From assembly GCA_022826005.1 (NCBI GenBank), contig JAJDVT010000013.1, positions 1 to 49,182 of the forward strand: a DNA stretch of 49,182 nucleotides. The letters run 5' to 3'. Source of the stretch: Gemmatimonadota bacterium (GTDB lineage: Bacteria; Gemmatimonadota; Gemmatimonadetes; Longimicrobiales; Gaopeijiaceae). Position numbers and translations under genes: made by a program. Below the pieces are notes generated by a model. That model did no database searches and had not been told where the DNA came from. It saw only the letters and a list, made by a program, of their open reading frames with translations. Of the stretch, positions 25,893-33,506 are shown piece by piece; position 1 is the stretch's first letter, and every line of letters starts with the position of its first letter.

Positions 25893-27170
25893 CTACCCCC
25901 CGCCCACCACGATCCGGTAGCGCACGATCCGCTCGACGCCGATTTCGTCCTGGCTCACCGCCCAGACATGATCGCCATCGAAGACCGGGCGCCGCGCGCC
26001 GGCAAAGCCCTCGGGCGGGACGACGGTCCCGAGGTAGGTTCCGTCGGGCTCGAAGACATCGTACCGCAGCGGCGACCGCCACAAGACCGGCTCCGAGTTG
26101 GGAACCTGCGGGTCGTAGAACTCGTTGTCGACGGGCTGTGCCTCTGTCGACAACGTGACCCAGATGCGTCCATCCCGGCCGGCGGCGAGCCCCCGAAAAG
26201 GTGGCCTGGTTGTTGGAATCGGCGGCCCGTTCCAACGCCAGTCGGGCTGGGTGACCCTCATGCTGCGGATGATATCCTCGCGGTGATAGCTGCGTTCCTC
26301 TGCCGATACAGCAACCGGAACAACGACGCGTTCCATTCGCAGCACCCCACTGTCGAGCTCCAGGTGAATGCGGTAGTCGGATGATATCCCCGTCACGAAA
26401 TGGCCGCTGGGGTGCAGGGCCCAGTAGTGGCGGGCCGTCAAAGGGATGGGGACCAACCTCTTGGAGGTGAAGGGGCCCAAGGTAGGCTGGAGTTCCAGCG
26501 AAGGTGGCTCAAAACCGCCCCCGGGGGGGAGTTGCGTGCCCAGTTGCGTGCCATCCGGGCCGATGGCGATCAATGGAAGGCCGATTCGGCCGCTCGGATC
26601 CCTCTGAATCCCCACGACGAATGTTCGGCCGCGCCGGTCGACCTCCACCGGCCTTGCGGGCGTCGGTGCGCCGTCGGTGCTGTACCGCCATTGCTGCGTC
26701 TCACGCGGCCCGGGACCGTACACCTGAATACGCAGTGCGCGTGATTCGTGCACCACAACACGGCCGTCGGGCAAGGTGGCGACAGAGGTCCCGAAGCTCA
26801 GCTCACCCGGCCCTTCCCCTCGCCCGCCGAGCGTCCTCACATAGGTGCCGGTCGAATCGAAGACCTGGACATGTTGAGCCTGTGTGTCCAACACGTACAC
26901 GTTCCGGTCGTCGTCCACCGCGAAAGAGCCCATTCTCCCGAACAGGTACTCCTCCGGCCCGTCCAGCTCGCCGATTGCGAACTCCGGCACGAGGGTAGCT
27001 TCCGCGCCCCAAACGCTACCCGACAGCGTGCGCACCACCGTGGTGTCGCCACGTATTTCGACAACCTGTTCGTGCTGCTCCGCACTTGCATCGTACGGCA
27101 CTGGGTCATCCGAGGTGCAAGCGGTCAGGACAGCCGTGGCCAATGCGGTTACCGTGGTCCTCGTTGACAT
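25893..27170 (-). CDS. Six-bladed beta-propeller lipoprotein, third gene of a tandem triplet
   Basis: The 425-residue protein starts at ATG 27170 with GGAG upstream; the frame continues further upstream but only as the antisense-like overlap of its neighbour. A short signal with AVLTAC predicts lipidation near residue 18. It shares with the next two genes the blocks GDTTVVRTLSGSVWGAEATLVPE, LDGPEEYLFGRM, GGRGEGPGEL, HPSGHFVTGISSDYRIHLE, WNGPPIP and the C-terminal VRYRIVVGGG. It lies about 90 bases after the middle paralogue and is probably co-transcribed. No catalytic residues are evident. Confidence 0.85.
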   Translation of the reverse strand: MSTRTTVTALATAVLTACTSDDPVPYDASAEQHEQVVEIRGDTTVVRTLSGSVWGAEATLVPEFAIGELDGPEEYLFGRMGSFAVDDDRNVYVLDTQAQHVQVFDSTGTYVRTLGGRGEGPGELSFGTSVATLPDGRVVVHESRALRIQVYGPGPRETQQWRYSTDGAPTPARPVEVDRRGRTFVVGIQRDPSGRIGLPLIAIGPDGTQLGTQLPPGGGFEPPSLELQPTLGPFTSKRLVPIPLTARHYWALHPSGHFVTGISSDYRIHLELDSGVLRMERVVVPVAVSAEERSYHREDIIRSMRVTQPDWRWNGPPIPTTRPPFRGLAAGRDGRIWVTLSTEAQPVDNEFYDPQVPNSEPVLWRSPLRYDVFEPDGTYLGTVVPPEGFAGARRPVFDGDHVWAVSQDEIGVERIVRYRIVVGGG

Positions 27171-27262
27171 TCGATCTCCGTCGCTCGCGCGTTGCCGAGT
27201 CAGCCGAGGATAGGGAGTGGGTCCGTTGCTGTCAAAACGGAGAGCGCAGCTGTTGGTTCCCG

Positions 27263-28558
27263 TTACCCCCCGCCCACCACGATCCGGTAGCGCACCACCC
27301 GCTGGACCTCCATTTCGTCCCGGCTTACCGCCCACACATGCTCGCCGTCGAAGATCGGCACTGCCGGCGAGGCGAGGAAGCCTTCGGGGGCGGCGAGTGC
27401 ACCCAGGTACGTGCCGTCCGGCTCGAACGCGTCGTAGCGGACCGGTGACTCCCACGAGACCGGCTGCGAGCTCGGGTCGTCCGGGTCGTGATCCTCGTTG
27501 ACGACCGGGTAGGCCTCCGTCCAGAGCTGGACCCAGATGCGTCCGTCGTTGCCGGCCACGATACCGCGGAAGGGCGGCTTCGTCTCGGGGACCGGCGGTC
27601 CGTTCCAGCTCCAGTCGGGCTGGGTGCGCCGCAGTCCCTCGGTGACGACTTCGCGATGGTAGCCGCGTTCGGCCTCCGATACGGGGACCGGCTCCCAGTT
27701 GCGCTCGATGCGCAACACTCCATCGTCGGTTTGCAGGTCGACGCGGTAGTCGCTCGAAATCCCCGTCACAAAACCACCGTTCGGATGCACGGTCCAGTAG
27801 TGACGGGCCGTGAGCGGGACGAATCGTGATGCCGTGGTCCGGCCGTTCATCACAAAGGGAAGGCGGACCTCCACGAAGGGCGGCTCGAAGCCGGCGCCCG
27901 GGGGGGAGAGCGAGTCCAGGAGTTCGCCGTCCGGGCCCATCACCCTGACGTACTCGATGACGTCCCCGGCCAAGCTTCCGGCGGATGCCACGAGGATGCG
28001 GCCGTTGCGGTCGATGCGCAGCGGCTTGACGGGGATGACGAAGGCGCCCGCCGGGAACGCCCAGTGCTCCCGGTCCGCGGTCGACGGCCCCACGACCTTG
28101 ACGAACATGTCCCCGACGTCGTGGGCGATGATGCGCCCGTCGGGCAGGACCGCGACCGACACGGCGTTGTTGAGCTCACCCGGCCCTTCTCCCCGCCTCG
28201 TCATCGTCTCCAGGTAGGTGCCCTCCGAGTCGTAGACACGGAGGTCCCGGGCCTGTCCGTCCAGGACGTACACCCGCCCGTCTTCGTCCACCGTGATGGC
28301 GTATATGCTGCCGAAGAGGTATTCGTCGGGGCCGTCCAGCTGGCCGATCGCGACCTCCGGGACCAGAGTGGCCTCCCCGCCCCACACGCTGCCGGACAGT
28401 GTGCGTACCACGGTGGTGTCGCCAATGGTCTCGACAACGACATCGGGTGCAGTCCCGGCCGGATCCGCGTCGGCGCCACAGGCGGTGGCCCCGGCCAGGA
28501 ACAGGAGGCGCGACGCGATTCTGGCAGCCATGTTCCCTAGGCAATGCATCGCGTTCAT
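27263..28558 (-). CDS. Six-bladed beta-propeller lipoprotein, second gene of a tandem triplet
   Basis: The protein has up to 431 residues; starts at codons 1, 4 and 10 are all possible, with ATG 28558 overlapping the upstream stop (ATGA). The hydrophobic segment RLLFLAGATAC suggests a lipoprotein although the lipobox is imperfect. The paralogous blocks of the triplet are all present (GDTTVVRTLSGSVWGGEATL, LDGPDEYLFGS, RRGEGPGELNNA, GGFVTGISSDYRVDLQ, WNGPPVPETKPPF). The ATGA overlap indicates coupled translation with the first paralogue. Confidence 0.85.
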   Translation of the reverse strand: MNAMHCLGNMAARIASRLLFLAGATACGADADPAGTAPDVVVETIGDTTVVRTLSGSVWGGEATLVPEVAIGQLDGPDEYLFGSIYAITVDEDGRVYVLDGQARDLRVYDSEGTYLETMTRRGEGPGELNNAVSVAVLPDGRIIAHDVGDMFVKVVGPSTADREHWAFPAGAFVIPVKPLRIDRNGRILVASAGSLAGDVIEYVRVMGPDGELLDSLSPPGAGFEPPFVEVRLPFVMNGRTTASRFVPLTARHYWTVHPNGGFVTGISSDYRVDLQTDDGVLRIERNWEPVPVSEAERGYHREVVTEGLRRTQPDWSWNGPPVPETKPPFRGIVAGNDGRIWVQLWTEAYPVVNEDHDPDDPSSQPVSWESPVRYDAFEPDGTYLGALAAPEGFLASPAVPIFDGEHVWAVSRDEMEVQRVVRYRIVVGGG

Positions 28559-29811
28559 TCCGGGTCGCCCACCACGATCCGATACCGGACCACCCGCTCT
28601 ACGCCGAACTCATCGGTGGTCACCGCCCAGACGTGGTCGCCGTCGAAGACCGGGAGCGGCTGGTTGCCGAAGTCTTCCGGGGGGACCACCACCCCCAGGT
28701 AGCTGCCATCGGGCTCGAAAACATCGTAGCGGAGCGCTTCGCGCCAGAACACGGGGGCCGACCGGGGATTGTCCGGATCGTGGTTCTCGTTCTCGATGGC
28801 CTGCCCCTCGGTGGACAGCATCGCCCAGATGCGTCCGTTCCTGCCTGCGAGCAGCGCCTTGAAGAACGGCTTGTGATCGGGGATCGGCGGGCCGTTCCAG
28901 CTCCAGTTCGGCTGGGTGTTCCGCATGCTTCGGGTGATGCGACCGCGTTGGTGGTCGCGCTCGCCCTCCGACACCGCCACCGGATCGTAGGCGCGCTCGA
29001 TTCGCAGCACGCCGTTGTCGTGCGGAAGGTGGATGCGGTAGTCCGACGAAATGCCCGTCAGAAAGTGACCGCTTGGATGAACCGTCCACATGAGCCTTGG
29101 TGAGAAGGGGACGATCGCACTCGACCAACCGGTTCCCCCCTCGCTCGTGTACTCGGCCGTCAGGGTCGCCTGTTCATACCGGCTCGAGGGCTGCGGAATC
29201 GTGTCGACGGGCGTTCCGTCCGGCCCCAGGACGATGAGTTGAATGACGAAGTCCGTGCGGGACATGTCCCGGGCCAACACGAAGGTGCGACCGAGCCCGT
29301 CGGTATACAGGGGCTCCGTCGAACCGTAGTTGCCGGAGTTATATCCCCATTCGTCCAGTTCGCCCCGGCCGGGGCCGAACACCTGGACCCGCATGTTGCC
29401 TGGATCCCGGACGACCAGCCGTCCGTCCGGCAACAGTGCGATCGCCTCCGGGTACATGAATTTGCCCGGCCCCTCTCCTCGTCCGCCCAGCGTCTCGACG
29501 TACGTCCCTGCCGAGTCGTAAACCTGGACGTGATAGGCCTGGTCGTCGAACACGTACACGGTCCAGTCGTCGTCCACGGCGATCGACCCGATCCGCCCGA
29601 AGATGTACTCCTCCGGGCCGTCGAGCCTGCCGATTGTGGTCTCGGGAACGAGGGTGGCCTCCGCGCCCCAGACGCTGCCCGCAAGCGTGCGGACCACGGT
29701 GGTGTCACCGATGGTTTCGGTGACAACATCCGGCGCGGTCCCAGCCGGGACCCGGTCGGTGCAGGCGGCGGCCCCGGCAAGGATGAACAGGAGAGCGGGG
29801 GTTCTGGTCAT
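28555..29811 (-). CDS. Six-bladed beta-propeller lipoprotein, first gene of a tandem triplet
   Basis: The 418-residue protein starts with MTRTPALLFILAGAAAC, a short signal peptide with a lipobox-like end. It carries the same conserved blocks as the two downstream paralogues, with GGRGEGPGKF as a variant of the family signature. A GAAGAAAG lies before the ATG. A sigma-70-like promoter with an upstream TACGAAGA element is found at 29863-29905, the same arrangement as at the blaI-M56 operon. The triplet probably arose by tandem duplication. Confidence 0.85.
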   Translation of the reverse strand: MTRTPALLFILAGAAACTDRVPAGTAPDVVTETIGDTTVVRTLAGSVWGAEATLVPETTIGRLDGPEEYIFGRIGSIAVDDDWTVYVFDDQAYHVQVYDSAGTYVETLGGRGEGPGKFMYPEAIALLPDGRLVVRDPGNMRVQVFGPGRGELDEWGYNSGNYGSTEPLYTDGLGRTFVLARDMSRTDFVIQLIVLGPDGTPVDTIPQPSSRYEQATLTAEYTSEGGTGWSSAIVPFSPRLMWTVHPSGHFLTGISSDYRIHLPHDNGVLRIERAYDPVAVSEGERDHQRGRITRSMRNTQPNWSWNGPPIPDHKPFFKALLAGRNGRIWAMLSTEGQAIENENHDPDNPRSAPVFWREALRYDVFEPDGSYLGVVVPPEDFGNQPLPVFDGDHVWAVTTDEFGVERVVRYRIVVGDPE

Positions 29812-29851
29812 TGCTTTCTTCGTTTGTCCGACGAATTGATTATCACGAGAA

Positions 29852-29905
29852 TCTTCGTATCAACAATACGGTCCGGCTCGGGAGATGTCAACTATGTTCT
29901 TCGTA
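29852..29905 (-). promoter_or_regulatory. Promoter of the triple-propeller operon with TACGAAGA elements
   Basis: On the minus strand TTGACA (29886-29891) and TATTGT (29863-29868) are 17 bases apart. TACGAAGA at 29898-29905 lies 6 bases upstream of the -35 box, exactly as at 15801-15820. A second TACGAAGA at 29852-29859 overlaps the expected transcription start, a position suited to repression. A second, weaker promoter (TTGTTG 29861-29866, 16-base spacer, GATAAT 29839-29844) overlaps it. Confidence 0.55.
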
Positions 29906-30047
29906 TTATCATGCTGGAACCCCGCTCCGAGCACCAGCGTAGGTGCGGCGTTACAGTATCTGGAACCGTGAACGGGCGCGCGGGTTGCCGGACGAGAACC
30001 CGGGTGGCCAACGGGCTCTACCCGTCCCTCGTGATTTGGAGAGCACA

Positions 30048-30734
30048 TTGAAGCGAATCCGCTTGATCATGTCCTTCACGTTGCCGCTTCTGGCAGCGGC
30101 GCAGTCCGCTCACGCCCTGCAGGGCGGCATCTCGGTGGGTGGCCGCATCGGCACGCTGGGGATCGGACCGGAGGTTGCCCTGCCCGTGGGAAGCGGCATC
30201 ACCGTCCGGGGCGGGGCCGGCCTGCTCGGCGTCGACCTCGACATGACCGGCCGGTTCGGTCTCGCGGACCACAGAACCGCCAGGCTGTTCTTCCCAAAGG
30301 CCTTCTACACCCTCGGCGCGGACATCTCCCTGGGGGGGCTGCGCGCCGGTGCGGGCCTGCTGATCAAGTCGGAGGACCCCTCCTACCGGATCACCCTCGA
30401 CCAGGGCGCGAGCATCGACATCGGCGCGAGCGCCTACACCGAGCCGCAGGTCGCCACCCTCACCACCGAATTCTCGTGGACAGGCACCGCGCCGTACCTG
30501 CTGCTCGGCTTCGGGTCGCACTCCGGGCTCGGGCTCGGCTTCTTCGCAGACATCGGGGCGGTGATCCTCCCCGACGCCGGCTTCTCGATGACCGCAACGG
30601 GCGACGACGCTCTGATCGCCTCACAGCCGTTCCTGGACGACCTTGAGCTTGAGGAACGGGAGGTGCGGGACGACGCTGGCGCGTGGATCAACTACTGGCC
30701 CATCGTAAGCATCGGCTTGCGATTCGGCCTGTGA
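30048..30734 (+). CDS. Outer-membrane beta-barrel-like protein, paralogue 1
   Basis: The 228-residue protein starts at TTG 30048, chosen because GGAGAG lies at the right distance; ATG 30069 is the alternative. A signal peptide (IRLIMSFTLPLLAAAQSAHALQ) is followed by alternating hydrophobic and polar strands with many Gly and aromatic residues, and it ends in SIGLRFGL, a typical barrel-closing C-terminus with a hydrophobic last residue. It is clearly paralogous to the next gene (GRIGTLGIG, GLADHRTARL, YTLGADIS, NYWPIVSIG). Probably an outer-membrane protein of unknown function. Confidence 0.75.
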   Translation: MKRIRLIMSFTLPLLAAAQSAHALQGGISVGGRIGTLGIGPEVALPVGSGITVRGGAGLLGVDLDMTGRFGLADHRTARLFFPKAFYTLGADISLGGLRAGAGLLIKSEDPSYRITLDQGASIDIGASAYTEPQVATLTTEFSWTGTAPYLLLGFGSHSGLGLGFFADIGAVILPDAGFSMTATGDDALIASQPFLDDLELEEREVRDDAGAWINYWPIVSIGLRFGL

Positions 30735-30776
30735 CGAAAAGGCTGAAATACTCACCACCATCCCTACGGAGGTCCG

Positions 30777-31499
30777 ATGAAACGACGCACAATCCTCTTC
30801 GCTCTCGTGGCGGTTGCCGCTGCGAACGCCACCCGGCCTTCTCCTGTGCACGCACTACAGGACCTCACGATCGGCGCACGCACCGGCACGCTCGGCCATG
30901 GCGCCGAGATCGTTCTGATTACCAACGACGTGTTCTCGCTTCGCGCGGGCGCGGGCCTGGTGGGCATTGACGCCGATATCACGAACGTTTCGGGGCTGGC
31001 CGACAACCGGACGGGCACGTTGGCGGTTCCCAGGTCGGTGTACACCCTGGGTGGCGACCTGGCGGTGGGCAACTTCCGGATCGGCGGCGGGGTCCTATAC
31101 AAGAAGCGCGACCCCGTGTACGCGGTCACGTTCGGGGACGGCGCCGAGATCGACATCGGAAATGGCACATACACCGCGCCGGAGGTGACCAGGCTGTCGA
31201 CTACCCTCGTTTCCGAATCGTGGGCACCGTATGTGCTGGTGGGCCTGGGACAGCACGTGGGCAGGGGTGTCGGACTCTTCCTGGACGCGGGCGTGGCCTT
31301 CCTGGACGAGCCGGGGCTCGCAATGAGCGCCACCGGAGACGGGCGTGTGCTCGCGTCGCGCCGTTTCCGCCGCGATCTGCGGGCCGAGGAGGATGAGATG
31401 CGGAGCGACGTGGGAGACCTCGTCAACTACTGGCCGATTCTGAGCGTGGGTGTGCAGTTCGGTTTCGGGGAAGGCAGGAGACGCGGTGGCAGGTGGTGA
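30777..31499 (+). CDS. Outer-membrane beta-barrel-like protein, paralogue 2
   Basis: This 240-residue protein starts at ATG 30777 with a strong ACGGAGG. A signal peptide ends PVHALQ. It shares with the preceding gene GARTGTLGHG, GLADNRTGTL, YTLGGDLAVG, APYVLVGLGQH, SATGDGRVLAS and NYWPILSVGVQFGFG, then has a basic Arg/Gly tail that overlaps the start of the next gene by 14 bases. The tandem pair probably arose by duplication. Confidence 0.78.
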   Translation: MKRRTILFALVAVAAANATRPSPVHALQDLTIGARTGTLGHGAEIVLITNDVFSLRAGAGLVGIDADITNVSGLADNRTGTLAVPRSVYTLGGDLAVGNFRIGGGVLYKKRDPVYAVTFGDGAEIDIGNGTYTAPEVTRLSTTLVSESWAPYVLVGLGQHVGRGVGLFLDAGVAFLDEPGLAMSATGDGRVLASRRFRRDLRAEEDEMRSDVGDLVNYWPILSVGVQFGFGEGRRRGGRW

Positions 31500-32628
31500 C
31501 GGCGCCGGGTCGCTGACCCGGGAGGAACTGGCCCGCTACGCCCGCCATCTGGTCTTGCCGGAGGTGGGCCGGGAGGGCCAGGAACGGCTCAAGGGCGCCC
31601 GCGTGCTGCTGGTCGGGGCCGGGGGACTCGGCTCGCCGGCAGCGCTCTACCTGGCGGCGGCCGGTGTCGGCACGCTGGGGATCGTGGATCCGGACGTGGT
31701 CGACGTGACCAACCTGCAGCGCCAGATCCTGCACGGCACCGCGGGGCTGGGAACGCCCAAGGTCGCCTCTGCGAGCGCCCGCCTGCACGACGTCAACCCG
31801 CATGTGAGGATCGAGACCGGGGCGTTGCGGCTGACCTCGGACAACGCGCTCGAGATCGTGTCGCGCTTCGACGTCGTGGTGGACGGGAGCGACAACTTCC
31901 CGACGCGCTACCTCGTCAACGACGCCTGCGTGCTGACCGGGAAGCCGAACGTCTACGGGTCGGTCTACCGCTGGGAGGGACAACTCGCGGTCTTCGCGAC
32001 CGGGGGCGGGCCGTGCTACCGCTGCCTCTTCCGCGAACCCCCGCCGCCGGGGCTGATCCCCAACTGCGCGGAAGCGGGGGTGTTCGGCGCGCTGCCCGGG
32101 GTGATCGGTGCGGCCCAGGCAATGGAGGCGATCAAGCTGATCCTGGGCGTGGGAAAGCCGATGATCGGCCGGCTCCAGATCTTCGACGCGCTTGCCTACC
32201 AGTGGCGGGAGCTGGAGATTCGCCGGGACCCCGATTGCGCAGTCTGCGGGGCCCACCCGACCCAGAAGGGGCTCATTGACTACGAGGTATTCTGCGGGGC
32301 GGAGCCCGGGCGGGCCGGGACCGGCGAGGGCGTCGGGGTTGTCGTTGCGGAGGAGCTGGACGACGTGCTGGGGGGCTCGCCGCGCCCCTTCCTCCTCGAC
32401 GTGCGCGAGCCGACGGAGTGGAACACGATGAATCTGGCGCACATGGGCGCCGTTCTGGTCCCGATGCGCGAGGTGCCCGGCCGCCTCGAGGAGATCCCGC
32501 GCGACCGCCCCGTGGTGGTATACTGCCACACCGGAGTCAGAAGCCTGGAGGTCGCGAGGCTGCTCGCCGCGGAAGGCTACGGGGACGTGCGCAACCTCGA
32601 CGGGGGGATCGCGGGGGTGGTGGGATGA
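31486..32628 (+). CDS. moeZ: MoeB/ThiF-type adenylyltransferase fused to a rhodanese domain
   Basis: The 380-residue protein starts at GTG 31486 with GGAG upstream. The E1-like domain has the nucleotide loop GAGGLGSP (about 44-51), NLQRQILH, DGSDNFPTRYLVND, and zinc cysteines in CYRC and CAVC. The C-terminal ~110 residues form a rhodanese domain (FLLDVREPTEWN, then the catalytic Cys near 347 in VVYCHTGVRS). Such fusions adenylate and sulphurate small sulphur-carrier proteins in molybdopterin, thiamine or tRNA thiolation pathways; which carrier is used here is not shown. The start overlaps the barrel gene and its stop overlaps the next start (ATGA). Confidence 0.93.
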   Translation: MAGGDGAGSLTREELARYARHLVLPEVGREGQERLKGARVLLVGAGGLGSPAALYLAAAGVGTLGIVDPDVVDVTNLQRQILHGTAGLGTPKVASASARLHDVNPHVRIETGALRLTSDNALEIVSRFDVVVDGSDNFPTRYLVNDACVLTGKPNVYGSVYRWEGQLAVFATGGGPCYRCLFREPPPPGLIPNCAEAGVFGALPGVIGAAQAMEAIKLILGVGKPMIGRLQIFDALAYQWRELEIRRDPDCAVCGAHPTQKGLIDYEVFCGAEPGRAGTGEGVGVVVAEELDDVLGGSPRPFLLDVREPTEWNTMNLAHMGAVLVPMREVPGRLEEIPRDRPVVVYCHTGVRSLEVARLLAAEGYGDVRNLDGGIAGVVG

Positions 32629-33506
32629 CCGGGATGCGGCTTTCCGGGTCGCTGGACGACCTCGCGCGCAACTGCTTCGAGCATGAGATGCGGGAGGGCG
32701 GGTCGGAGATCTGGATCGCCGTGTTCGCCGCGACGGTGATCCTGGGTTCGGTGCTTTCCATCTTGACCACGCCTCTGGCTGCGTTCCCGCTGATTGCGGC
32801 GGGTGCCATCGGCTGGATGTACGGGCGCAAGATACAGGTATCCTCCCGGCTGCGGGCCTACCGGGAAGGCGACACTGAGGCGCTGCAGACCGTCCACCAG
32901 TTTGCGGTCCGGCAGTTTCGCGAAGCCATCGAATCGCACCGGGCCAAGACGCTCGGGAGCGATACGGATTGGGGGAAGGCCCGCGAGTCGCTCACGCGCG
33001 CGCTGGACCAGGCCGGCCGGTCGGTCGCGTACTGGAAGGTCCGCGTGGAGCAGAGCCCTGACAACGAGCTGGCCAAGGGGCAGTTCGATGTCGCCAACGA
33101 ACTCCGTGCAAAGCTCCGGCTCGCGCTGGGGAAGCTCAACCGCCGGGCCGACGTGCTCCTCAACTTCTACAACGAGTGCGAAGCGCGCCTGACCGTGATG
33201 AACCGCTACAACCGCGACATGGAGGAGACCCGCAGGCTGGAAGAGCTATCCGGCCGGGCCGACATGGTGATCGCCGGTGCGCAGGGGGCCCTGGCCGCTA
33301 TCGGGCAGGAGTTCGTGCGAGAGGCCCAGGCGGTCGGAAGGGCGCTGAGCGGATTGGCTGAGGTGCAGATCAAGTCTCTGGCCGGCGAGGCGCCGCTCGA
33401 CAACATCGAGTACCTGGCCGACCGCGTGATCGAGAACTCCGAATCGGAGGAACGGGCGATCGGGGCGCTGGACGAGGTATGGACCCAAGAGGGAAGACAT
33501 GTGTAA
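32625..33506 (+). CDS. Membrane-anchored coiled-coil protein of unknown function
   Basis: The 293-residue protein starts at ATG 32625, overlapping the moeZ stop. Two hydrophobic segments near residues 27-60 (WIAVFAATVILGSVLSILTT and AAFPLIAAGAIGWMYG) form a hairpin anchor. The remainder is a long charged helical region (YREGDTEALQTVHQFAVRQF... DMEETRRLEELSGRADMV) with a periodic pattern. No known domain is recognised. Translational coupling to moeZ suggests co-expression but gives no function. The 3' end overlaps the next gene by 8 bases. Confidence 0.75.
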   Translation: MTGMRLSGSLDDLARNCFEHEMREGGSEIWIAVFAATVILGSVLSILTTPLAAFPLIAAGAIGWMYGRKIQVSSRLRAYREGDTEALQTVHQFAVRQFREAIESHRAKTLGSDTDWGKARESLTRALDQAGRSVAYWKVRVEQSPDNELAKGQFDVANELRAKLRLALGKLNRRADVLLNFYNECEARLTVMNRYNRDMEETRRLEELSGRADMVIAGAQGALAAIGQEFVREAQAVGRALSGLAEVQIKSLAGEAPLDNIEYLADRVIENSESEERAIGALDEVWTQEGRHV

